In this document: piece after piece, positions 38,901 to 47,600 of the stretch | How the letters are laid out: each line of letters opens with the position of its first letter | Numbering within the stretch: position 1 is the stretch's first letter | Assembly: GCF_028389875.1 (NCBI RefSeq) | Contig: NC_084664.1 | Location: 135,625,466 to 135,689,465 of the forward strand | Origin: Rhea pennata | Lineage: Eukaryota; Chordata; Aves; Rheiformes; Rheidae | Length of the DNA: 64,000 nucleotides | Direction: 5' to 3' | Program-made: the position numbers and the translations under genes | The notes under the pieces: model-generated | What the model was told of the DNA's origin: nothing | Databases searched by the model: none | What the model saw: the letters and a program-made list of their open reading frames with translations, nothing else

Positions 38901-41556
38901 GACTTATTGTATAAGAGTACTGCTTAATAGAACTATATTTTCCAGACAAATCAGCCACACATCTGTAATGTCAAAAGGCTTCTCATACATTCTGAAGTTT
39001 TATTGTACTTACATCCTAACACTTTGATTTCAAATCCTGAAAATACCTGGATTAAATAAACGAAGTGCAGCTTGTAAAAGAAGCTGAAAATACATGTGCA
39101 AAATGCATAAGACATTTTGAAGACTTAATTTGCTTTTAAACACAAGAATTCTTCAAACTCACAGTCTCACACACAGCTCTAACTAATGCGGAAGAACAAG
39201 AGCACAGGTAAAGCTTACAATCTTCAAAAACTAAAAACATATTGTTGTCATCTTTGATAAAGTTCACTGATGGAGGAGAGGCATCATATCCTGAAATGCA
39301 CTTATAACCATTAATAACCATTTCAATGCACTTACAACCATTAATGAAGAGTAAAATGTATTTGCAGTTTCAATAATTACTATCAACTACAATGTTCCTA
39401 AATCTACTAATCAGAAAACAAAACCATGCTAAAGGTAAAAATAGGCTATCTCATGGAAAAGCTACTCCAGCTGTAGCAAAAGCTCAGAAAACAGAAGCTG
39501 AAATCAATGCAAGTCCAGCTGCACTTACGGTGCATAAAACAAAATGCAAGTCCGATACCAAAGAATACCAAATTCCAGCGATCAACTGAAATCCAAGCTG
39601 ATCTCCAGCATCTGGAAACTGCCACTGAATGTTTATATTGGAAGAACTGATCCTTCCTTTCTAGTCTTTTCTGAATAAGGCTAGATCTTTTGTCGTGTGA
39701 ATCTTAGCAGTAAAATATTCAGTTTCAGAAGGGATGTCTGTGTGTATAAATATTACTTGCATGAGTGGCAACACCTGGATCTGATTAAAAATAACTGTAG
39801 CCTCAATACCAGCCTGGCAACTGAAACCTGCATAATTCGTTTCCAGTCTCTAAAAGTTTTGTAAATAACAGATTCACAGTTCACAGTCACATGTACAGGA
39901 AGGTTATATTAACTGAGGTGTACCAAGGGGAATCTAAATTAATTTAATCCAATACTACTTCTAAATCTACATAAAATATTTTTTCTGAACATCTATAATG
40001 TTGGTCCCTAACTGTGGAGAAACAACAGAATTAATATGAATTAAGTTTCATTAAAAGTTGGTAAAACCATGGCTTGTGAACACATTTAACTTGCTATCAG
40101 TTCACAGGCATCTTGAACTGGGTGGGAAACATCTCACTACATTCGTCATACAAAAAATTAGGTATTGTAGTTTCAGCTGGTTATTTAGACTCAGTTAGTA
40201 ACCAGTGGAGAAAGAAGCAGCTAGCTGCATACAAATAATTCATCTTTTCCCTAAAATACATATGGTACATCCACAATTGCTAGTATCTCCAGAAGATGAT
40301 CCACCTCACCTAGGCTGAGCATTTATTCGAGGATACGATAAATCACTCAAAATTTCCCTCTTTCACCAGGGACTTCAGATGAAGTACAGTCAATCAGCTT
40401 GGATAAGATACCCTAACTCATCAGTATTTTCTCTGGACTCTACAACTTTTGGTATTAACATCCAGAAACATAAAAGAAACGGCAATAAGGGCTATGGAAA
40501 TCAAATGGTTAGTCCTGGTGATCAGAAGCCACTTTCTCACACACAGGCAGGTTCTTAGGAGTCAGCTGATGTGCAATAGCTTGCAGATGTTGGCAGCAAC
40601 CTGTGTAATCTATCACATGCTTTACAAAAGCCTTGTAGAGGAATCTAAACAAGGCTGAGACCTGAGTTTCCAAGAGGCTGGGAAGACAGGAACAGGGAGT
40701 TGCGATGGGCAGCAGGTACAGGAGGGAAACGCTGGGGAGGTGAGGATAGAGAAGAACTATGGGAAAGCAGGAGATACAGGATTGAACTCTTGACTGCAGA
40801 GACAGATGAGTGTCCTTTGGTGGAGAGGAAGAGGATGCGACTGCCACATCAGGTTATTGGAATTGGATTCATAGGGTCAGACTATTAAATTGTATAAATT
40901 AAAATAGATAAGGCTATTCCACTTAAAGTAATACCACAATAAGTAATATCTTACTCTGTAAATTATCCTGAAGCTATGAACAGCAAAAATGAACTTTCAA
41001 CAATCTACTGAGTTTGTTCTACAAGTTAATATATTGTGTAATATCACCCAAATTCCTAGCAACTACAATGAATTACCACTTCATCAAAATACTACATTTC
41101 TCCACAAAAGATGGGAAATACAAATTCTCAAAATGATCACTGTTACTTTTTGTCAAAAAATAGGTCAGCTGGATTGGAGGAACAGAGAACAGAGTCACGA
41201 AAAAGTATGTCCAGTGGCTAAAATGATGATAATTTCAATATCAAATATATTTCCTATCTTGGTAACATAGAAATTTTGCTTAGATGAGACCTTCTGATGT
41301 ACAGCTGAATCTATTAAAGATAGCAGCACTAAGATCCCAAGAAAACAGAAATCTCTCTTCATTTGTTTTCCACATGGCCATTAGACAGAATTCTTTTTTT
41401 GCAATAGCTACATACTTATTCTTTTCTCTCAAATTCATTTTAAGCTACATTGCACTTCAACATAGGAAGAACATACATTCTTTGTTTTCTTACCTGACTC
41501 CAGACCACCTGGAGAAGAAGACAAGTTAGAAGTGCAGGCACGGGAAAACAGCCCAT
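16615..41556 (-). CDS. MEP1B: Meprin A subunit beta (whole gene span)
   Basis: Meprin beta is a type I membrane zinc endopeptidase of the astacin family, found on brush-border and other epithelial surfaces. It prefers acidic residues at P1'. Fourteen coding exons on the minus strand join without a stop into 761 codons: signal peptide (1 to about 20), propeptide (to R61), astacin protease (62 to about 259), MAM (about 260-427), MATH/TRAF (about 428-595), Thr-rich stalk (about 603-665), EGF (673-708), one transmembrane helix (718-743) and a cytoplasmic tail. Active-site H152/E153/H156/H162, Y211, R238 and the inter-subunit C305 sit at the human numbers. With one unseen final exon the count is 15, the number I recall for human MEP1B. 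The product is longer than the human 701 residues, mainly because of the stalk. The nearest alternative, MEP1A, is excluded because its furin-cleaved inserted domain is absent and the sequence matches beta throughout. Confidence 0.97.
19020..19314 (-). CDS. MEP1B: MEP1B coding exon 13: mucin-like stalk and EGF start
   Basis: The 295-base exon follows ctcatgcag and ends at cag/gtatc. It encodes D596[13 protein letters not shown], then a Thr/Pro/Lys-rich tract (about 620-658) with three tandem [12 protein letters not shown]-type units, then [14 protein letters not shown] and the first four EGF cysteines (C673, C678, C684, C693). In human meprin beta, as I recall it, ISHL is followed by the first EGF cysteine within about 20 residues; here the distance is about 77. 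The tract is a strong candidate for dense mucin-type O-glycosylation. ISHL at the start and the EGF pattern at the end fix the frame. Confidence 0.93.
19163..19222 (-). repeat. 18-bp coding tandem repeat in the MEP1B stalk
   Basis: Three copies of an 18-base unit (plus strand ggtggtggtgggcttggc, with a T variant in the third) lie inside exon 13. On the coding strand each unit encodes six residues, KPTTTA. Flanking sequence is also rich in ACC/ACT/ACA Thr codons. Such a unit can expand or contract by whole hexapeptides without breaking the frame. Confidence 0.85.
19835..20017 (-). CDS. MEP1B: MEP1B coding exon 12: C-terminal MATH domain
   Basis: The exon is bounded by tttttccag and a donor gtatga. 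It encodes residues 536-595: [19 protein letters not shown], then [20 protein letters not shown] and [20 protein letters not shown]. It is colinear with human NGNYFWDRPSKVG to VYILLTVED. Incoming and outgoing split codons both give Asp (D535, D596), matching their neighbours. Confidence 0.94.
20472..20492. repeat. Poly-A tract in MEP1B intron 11
   Basis: Twenty-one consecutive A. The sequence to its right (to about 20880) is GC-richer than the surrounding intron and open in two minus-strand frames, but no element or gene is recognisable. Confidence 0.7.
21721..22188 (-). CDS. MEP1B: MEP1B coding exon 11: MAM end and MATH start
   Basis: The largest exon (468 bases) covers residues 380-534. 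It begins [19 protein letters not shown], passes through [20 protein letters not shown] at the MAM-MATH junction, and ends [17 protein letters not shown] before a gttagt donor. The block [17 protein letters not shown] is nearly identical to the human one. Compared with human, about five residues are added near [18 protein letters not shown] mediates subunit association; MATH/TRAF is needed for folding and transport. Confidence 0.95.
23338..23500 (+). repeat. Long purine tract in MEP1B intron 10
   Basis: About 160 bases almost entirely of A and G on the plus strand, made of irregular gaaaag, ggaaaa and aagggg units. Its two spurious frames (Lys/Glu-rich on one strand, Phe/Pro/Leu-rich on the other) are artefacts of the composition. 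The transcribed RNA would carry a long pyrimidine tract. Confidence 0.85.
24280..24495 (-). CDS. MEP1B: MEP1B coding exon 10: MAM domain
   Basis: The exon (216 bases, phase 1 at both ends) encodes A307[19 protein letters not shown], then [20 protein letters not shown] and LIEEIRG. It is colinear with the human GSGFFMHF to LVEEIKEI segment. Acceptor is tttgacag, donor is gtatag. Confidence 0.95.
25305..25457 (-). CDS. MEP1B: MEP1B coding exon 9: MAM start with inter-subunit cysteine
   Basis: It encodes [20 protein letters not shown], then [20 protein letters not shown] and ECE (257-306). The Cys in GECE is residue 305, the position that forms the inter-subunit disulfide in human meprin beta, so dimerisation is expected. 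Acceptor is catgttatag, donor is gtatga. Confidence 0.95.
26929..26956. repeat. Poly-T tract in MEP1B intron 8
   Basis: Twenty-eight consecutive T. No element is identifiable on either side. Confidence 0.8.
28662..28880 (-). CDS. MEP1B: MEP1B coding exon 8: astacin C-terminal half, Met-turn
   Basis: It encodes 184-255: [20 protein letters not shown], then [19 protein letters not shown] and [25 protein letters not shown] is the Met-turn, with Y211 as the fifth, transition-state-stabilising zinc ligand of astacins. R238 (IGQR), which helps select acidic P1' residues in human meprin beta, is kept. R184 of human is Lys here. Acceptor is cctttttag, donor is gtgagt. Confidence 0.96.
29305..29470 (+). 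mobile_element. CR1 LINE 3' fragment in MEP1B intron 7
   Basis: Contains typical CR1 3'-end phrases: ggctgtggagtctccttc, tgcttgagcagggcggttgg, ctccagaggtcccttcctac, and a tctgtgattctgtg end. These match the consensus tail of avian CR1 retrotransposons as I know it. Only the 5'-truncated 3' end is present, the usual state of CR1 in birds. Confidence 0.85.
30114..30292 (-). CDS. MEP1B: MEP1B coding exon 7: zinc-binding active site
   Basis: It encodes [20 protein letters not shown], then CDRIGTIQ, then [15 protein letters not shown] and [16 protein letters not shown] (124-182). [12 protein letters not shown] is the astacin HExxHxxGxxHE motif; counted from the exon-1 Met the zinc ligands are H152, H156 and H162 and the catalytic base is E153, the same as in human. 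The protease should be catalytically competent. Acceptor is caatattag, donor is gtgagt. Confidence 0.98.
34335..34452 (-). CDS. MEP1B: MEP1B coding exon 6: astacin N-terminal half
   Basis: The 118-base exon encodes E84[18 protein letters not shown], then [20 protein letters not shown] (to 122). C103 is the first astacin disulfide cysteine. Acceptor is tttgcag, donor is gtaaga. It has no long open frame of its own; it was found by matching the human [20 protein letters not shown] segment. Confidence 0.95.
35179..35251 (-). CDS. MEP1B: MEP1B coding exon 5: activation site
   Basis: It encodes [20 protein letters not shown], then EDSL (60-83). R61-N62 is the tryptic activation site that releases mature meprin beta, at the same numbers as in human. 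Starts phase 0 after ggatacag and ends in phase 1 at gtatgg. Confidence 0.94.
36296..36339 (-). CDS. MEP1B: MEP1B coding exon 4: propeptide
   Basis: A 44-base exon encoding A45[14 protein letters not shown]. FEGDI carries the propeptide Asp that acts as the aspartate switch, blocking the zinc in latent astacins (human FEGDIRLD). Acceptor is tccctttag, donor is gtgagt. Confidence 0.93.
36447..36497 (-). CDS. MEP1B: MEP1B coding exon 3: propeptide
   Basis: A 51-base exon encoding E28[16 protein letters not shown]. It is colinear with human [16 protein letters not shown]. Acceptor is tttttcag, donor is gttctc. Confidence 0.92.
36673..36691 (-). CDS. MEP1B: MEP1B coding exon 2: 19-base micro-exon
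   Basis: Nineteen bases between a long pyrimidine tract ending cgccag and a gtgagt donor encode PAPETT plus the first base of E28. It joins exon 1 in phase 0 and exon 3 in phase 1. Human has a short ATPE segment here. Identification rests on phase and splice signals plus position. Confidence 0.82.
41494..41556 (-). CDS. MEP1B: MEP1B coding exon 1: signal peptide
   Basis: ATG in a good context (aacATGG) opens a 21-codon exon, [20 protein letters not shown] plus Q, ending phase 0 at tcag/gtaaga. The sequence is a classical signal peptide with a Leu/Val-rich core and likely cleavage near W19-S20-Q21. It is not similar to the human residues, as is normal for signal peptides. It is chosen because phase, strand and distance fit, and because numbering from this Met puts the active site exactly at the human positions. 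Confidence 0.82.
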
Positions 41557-41589
41557 GTTGTTACCCAGTCAGTGTTTCATACCGGCTTG

Positions 41590-41648
41590 GTATTTAAGGC
41601 AGTAAATGTCATAAATCAAAACCTTTGTCCTTCCATCAACGATTAACT
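41590..41648 (-). promoter_or_regulatory. Candidate MEP1B core promoter (TATA-like and HNF1-like)
   Basis: On the minus strand, upstream of exon 1, there is a TATA-like ccttaaata (41591-41599). Further up lies gttaatcgttgat (41635-41647), which has one perfect HNF1 half-site (GTTAAT) and a poor second half. HNF1 drives many kidney and intestinal brush-border genes. A TATA box here would place the start site about 5-15 bases before the ATG. This is motif reading only. Confidence 0.35.
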
Positions 41649-44600
41649 TACCTACCTTTTGTTGTCTTAAAAATTCCAGTAAGTAAAGTCCACTATTACT
41701 ATATTAAGATAACATATATTTTAACTATTTATAAATACTCCTGGGAGGAAAAAGGAACAGAAATGGATACACAGGAGGACACAAGGAAATGGAAATACAG
41801 CAAAATTGGGGGAAAAAAAAAGAACTTTTCTTTTTCACTGCTTTTTTACCCTAGCAGTGATTAAACATTGGAACAGGTTGGACAGGGAGTTTGTGAAGCC
41901 TCCATCCTTGCAAATATTCAAAATCTGGCTGGATATGGTCCCGAGCAACCTGCTTAGAGCAGGGAGTTGGACCAGATGATTTCCAGAGGTCCCTTCCAAC
42001 CTCAACAATACTGTGACCCCGTGAATAAAGCTGGCACTAAAAGCTTTTGTATGATGGAAAACAAATAAGACTCTTGGGTTATAAGAAATTATAATATTAG
42101 TAATTACATATTTTTGCACAGAAAGTGAATGTGGTAAATATGTCCACATAAAAATATCTGTCAAAATTTCAGGATCTTTGTACTAGAAAAGCCAATGCCA
42201 TTTCTTTTGTTGATAGTGTATTGTACTTGACACATGGTCTGTAGATCAGACCATGGTATTCTTCCAGATTATTTATAAATTCAGTACAGATTAATTTGAA
42301 AAATGTCAAGATCATTGTACTATTTGCGTTCAGACTTTTAGTTCCTTCCAAACTTCAGTCATCTCCTCTGTTTGCTACTGCCAGAGAGTGCGGAAATTGC
42401 CATAGGTTCTTTTTATGCTTAAATTGAAGGTACTTGTGGCAATAAGACTTGGCTAAGATTTACCTTTCCCTGACCAACTATCTGGTTAGGATTTCATAAA
42501 ACCTATAATGATGTTTAGATTTTGTAAAGTAAGCAGATACTTCCTTGGGAACAGACTCCAAAATGACAATACTACAGTTAATAATGATTCCCATAGTATT
42601 TAAAGTATCAGAGATGAAGAAGAAGAACTGGTTGATCTTAAGTAATGAATACACCAAAACAATCCTAGCTGCTCAGACCCATGCTTACTTCATTGTTGAC
42701 ATACTGAAAAGCAGCAATTGTGGATATTATTTTTCTTATAAAGTTAAGTTTTTCTTTTTTAATTACCTACAAAAGTGCCAATAAATATTGTAATCCTCTA
42801 TTCGCTGATGATAATTTTGTCAACTGTAGTCAAATCAGTGGCATCTGAAAGGTTGAAAAGCTCTTCTATCAAGGCTTTTTCTGCAAGCTCAGCAATCCTT
42901 CAATTTTGTATGTTGTCACCTTCACCTGCTGCACAATGACAATTCTTCTTCTGGAGGCTCTCTACAATCCTCTAGATTGACTACATCTGTGCTAGTAGTC
43001 TGACCCAACTGGAACAGATTTGTAAACTGAAACAGCTGATACTAGGGACCTGGCATCTATCCTATACATATTTCAAAGGGTTTTACTTCAGACCAGACCA
43101 TGATGATGATGATAATACTTGCTGAAAAATAGACTCCTGATCCAAACTAATAGACTAGTGTAGCTGCTCCCCTTATTCCTTGATGATAATACATTACAGG
43201 TATTTTCTTGAGATGGAGGAATACAATAAACTCAAAAGGACTAGTACATCTTTTAATCTGACCACTAGAAGCCTGTTTTTTCTACTTTGGCCCTCTAACA
43301 TGCAACTGGTCAAGACCATCTGCTTCTCGGTTTCCACATCCTCACTTACAAGATGCATGAACGAGCACCAAGACTCCCCACCAAACCTCTCTGCAACACG
43401 AGATACGAGGATGATTCTCCTGTCACAAACAGAGGCTGTATGAACCTCTGTACCATGACTACTGTTGCTCTGAGGACTGGCTGCAAAGTGAGTTATCTAA
43501 AGAAAACACTAAAAAGTGTTGGGATTGGTGTATGGTGATGCCAGTCAGTGAAGGCACTGGAAGGATGTATACACTAACCCTGCATTGTTAAATATAGTCC
43601 ATATACACATTTTTTTCCCCCAGTTCATACTGCTTTTCAATCAATTAAACTAATCAGACTTTTGGCACCTTAACATGTTATCTGCTATAATAAAACAAGA
43701 CTCACAATAGAGTATTAATCTATGACGAACAAGGTATCAGAACTTCCAAGGTAAAAGTTCTTGACATAAATTTCACTTATGTTCCTCCATGAAGTAGCTA
43801 AATGGATTGTTAACACATGTTAAGAAAAAGTTAATAACTAGATAGGCAATCTTAATTTTTTTTTTTCAGTCTAATCATTGAATAAGTTTTCTACAGAGTT
43901 TATCTAGTTTTCTGACCACATTTTCTAAAACAATGTACATCTTGCACTGTCACTGACTTACTATCTATGTTCAGGCAATATACTTATCCCTTGTTTTCCA
44001 TAAGGACACTGCTCTTTACATTTTACTTTAAAGATGAAAAATACTATGGGCCAAATCAAACTTCTAGGACCAAAGCCCGTGGCAGGGTTTGTGATGTAAG
44101 AGCCCAGCTGTATTACTGGAGATGCACTAGGAAAGGACAGTGAAACTTAGAATAAGATGATGTGCATTTTCAGATGTACAGCGAGAATGACATGGTCTTA
44201 GATTATGCCTTTGTTCCTCAGTTAGCTGGCACGTACCAGCCAAAAGTAGCACAGGTCCTTTCTTCCTGTTATTAGGGTCTTTATGCTGACCTGTGGATCA
44301 AGGATGTTCATTTCATTACTACTTTGATCTGCAGATAGAGTCTGCCAGTGTTCTGACTCATGCTACGTGTTTGAGAAAAACTGAAAACATTAAACACAAA
44401 GCAGAGAGAGCAGGTCTTTAGCTGGTTGATTGTTTTCCTCCTTCTTAAAATTCTTTGCCTTGAACATGTTTCACAACTTCTATGGGTGCTAAGCTATCTA
44501 ATGAGCCCTGAGTAACTACAGGAGACACCTGCAAAATCTTAGCTTTTGCCAGTCAATTAGATTTCTTTGCCCACAGACTCATATGCTTCCCCTGCTGCTA

Positions 44601-47600
44601 GTACAAGCAACAAAAAGGAAATGCGTCAGAAACTGATGTGGAGGTTGGTACAGATCACCTGCAACGACCACTTTGATCTCCCGCTGAGCTCCCATCACTA
44701 GCAGTAGGCAGATGGGCAGCGCCAGGGAGCAGACTGCACGTTCCCTTGGACAGGTGTTGTCTCTGGGTCTGCACAGTACCTGGCCCAGCAGGCTGGTGCC
44801 TGCAAGCACTACCGCAGCCCAACAAGCGATGCTACTGCAGGTCTCATCCTGAATCCTGAAGAAATGTACACCATGCACTGCCCACTGCAGGTGGAAAGCT
44901 GCACATGCTTTAATCTGCTTAGTAAAGCCATGGCTGCAGATAATAAAGAAATAATGGAAGAAAAGATAATACAACTCCTACTTTGCTTGCAAATGCTGTT
45001 TTTAAAAGCTGAGGAAACTTCATTGCAAAATGGAAACTCAACCCATAAAACAATTAACAGTGGCTCTGTACTGATAGGGGTTTTCTAGCATCTTTGATTT
45101 GTATTCTTCTATTTGTCTGATTAGTTTTATTGCTCTTCTGTATTTTAGCACAGATGCTTTGATAATTTTGGGACCAGTATGTTGCTCAGTGAACTAATAT
45201 GATTCATGATTGACATTTGGGGGGGAGGGGGTTGGCTGATCAGGAGCTTTGATGTGAATTTCAAGTGATAGGAATTAAAAGCCTTGAAAAGTGCTGGTTT
45301 ATAGAGCATTATGTACCCCACTTAGCAGTGGTCTAACAGACCAACTGTCAGAGTCGGAGGATATTCAAATGGTCTGTGTATATTTTCAGATAGTAGTTTG
45401 TTCCTTGCACTGTCTCAAACTTCCCGTTATCTTGCTCAAATTAGTTTCACTTTTTCAATTCATCTCCCAAATAGTGATAACACTGCAGTAGTATCTCCTT
45501 AATTGAATAGAGAACAGCGCCAACAGGGTGTCTAGATAGGGACTGTCAGATAAACCTGAAAGATTCAGTTTCTCAAATCCCAAATGTTTCAAGTTGGACA
45601 TGTAAATATTTTAAGTAAGAAAACTCAAACCTGCAAATGGAATATCATTTGCAATATAAACAAGTGAAAATTGTAACAGATATCAAAGTGTTCCATCTTC
45701 TTGCACAGCAGCAAACCTGACATGCTTTCATTAAGGGTTTTCAGCAAGATGCACCAAAATCTTTAGTTTCCTTCCACTACTTAACTAAATAAAAAAGCAA
45801 AATTGAAAAGCAACCAGCTTGGGTGCATAACATTTCTTCCCTTAATGCCTACTGTCACTTTAGACATGTACTTTAACTATTATCATTTTCTTCTGTGTGA
45901 TACTCTTTCATAAATAACTACCTGAAATAGGATTACATCTCTCCATCTTCCATTGGAATCTGAACCATGCCTGACATGTTTTTACACACGGACATTTTAC
46001 GGTAAACATTAATCAGATTACAGTGTGAAAAACACTGTGGCTGGTGGCTGTGGTTAACCATTACATATCATGTCACTACATGTGGATACTCCAGGGATAC
46101 TTAGCTCTCTGTGATGATGGAGCATAATAAGCCTCAGCCAAGAGAATCCATCTCTATTTCAGAGGCTTGTAACAGCCCCAGACTATTGCATGCATAGGCA
46201 GAGGAGCATTTGTAAGACTTAAGAAGGGATATTGAAGCATACCTGTATTTGACACCAGGCAAATCTCATCACTCCAGCAGCTGTGAAAGGTTTAACTTGT
46301 ACAGAATTAGCTAGGTCATTGACATGTGTGCAGCTGCATAAAGAAGTCAAAATGAATAGCAACAGCCCCACTGCTCAGCTTCACAGGATGTAGTAGTCTT
46401 CAGATGCCCCCTTGTGATTCCTACGTGCATGACAATACCATAGTTTTAAAGCTCATCTCTAAAGAATGCATTTGGGGAACAAAGGGAGTTGCAAGTACAC
46501 ATTCAGTTAGCACGTATATGTTACATTTCACGTTCACTCATGAACTTGAGTGCGCTCAGGATAGAGTCCTGGATGAATACAACTTACTTCCCATAAATAA
46601 TAAAACACACCAATAAATCTGTAAGTTCGAGGTTTTAAAGTAAAACAAAATATTCTTGCAGTAGATTTGAATGTTTCCAGTAACTTTCTTACCCTCTAAA
46701 AGAAAAAAACACATTATATTAAATATTTGATGAGATATCCCATATCTAGAAGTGTGTAGGAGCACAACTACTTAATGAACAAACATCTTTATTACATTTA
46801 TTTAGAGACAACTCAAAAATATTCAGTGCCCTCTTGTGGCTTAAAGTATGAAATAAGAAGTTACAGAAAACTATTAAAGTTCAAATAGTCTCACAGCTGA
46901 AGCAATATGCAAGTTGGATCTTCTGAGACACTACTGCCCAGACCTATCACTGAGAGACTAAAAAACCCCACACCACCTAACCGTCTTTCATCCACACCTG
47001 CCAAAACAAAATCTGAAGCAAAGTTTTCTGAAAAATATCAATTACCTTTGAACAGCTGGTCTGCATGAAGTGCTTTTGTTTTACAGTCTCTAAAATCCCC
47101 CTCCTCCAGAATAACAAAAGCCCAAGGCTGGCAGGAGAAATATTCCAGCATTCAGAAACTTTGAATCTAAGACCAGACTGACAAGACTTTCAATTTTTTA
47201 AACTGCAAACATGTTTTCTCAGAAATATAAACTCCTCCATCCATAGAAGTAAACTTAGCACAATAACTCTGAAAGTTAGTGATGCTAAATTTCCTAATTT
47301 AGTCCAGATGCCCCCCCCCCCAGCCCCCAGATACTGAGGGCACAGCCAAAAGAACCCATAAAGAATATGAGACAATACTTAGTTACCAAGTAATATTAGT
47401 TATTTAATAGTTGGTTGCTTTAGAAGACAGAAGGGACAGTGGGAGGGAAAATTAGATGGGGAAACTGATGAGAGTTGCTGCAGGGAAAGATATACAGAGA
47501 AAGACCAAAATCCAGAAATAAAATATTAAATAAAGTAACAGAAACACTTTTCTTGGTGACTAAGTGTCCTTATAAGCAAACTCATAAAAACAGTATTCTG

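Larger units (their letters stand above)
16817..41493 (-). other. MEP1B: MEP1B introns
   Basis: The thirteen introns range from about 130 bases (between 36339 and 36447) to 4.8 kb (intron 1, 36692-41493). They hold one CR1 fragment, a long purine tract near 23.4 kb, homopolymer runs and otherwise nothing I recognise. One exon-like segment in intron 1 (39219-39290) is out of phase with the gene and is reported under findings. Confidence 0.85.

Noticed and set aside
44579-44974. 131-codon minus-strand frame with hydrophobic segments
   Set aside because: No similarity to a known membrane protein and no splice or promoter context. It could be an unrecognised old repeat, but nothing supports a gene.
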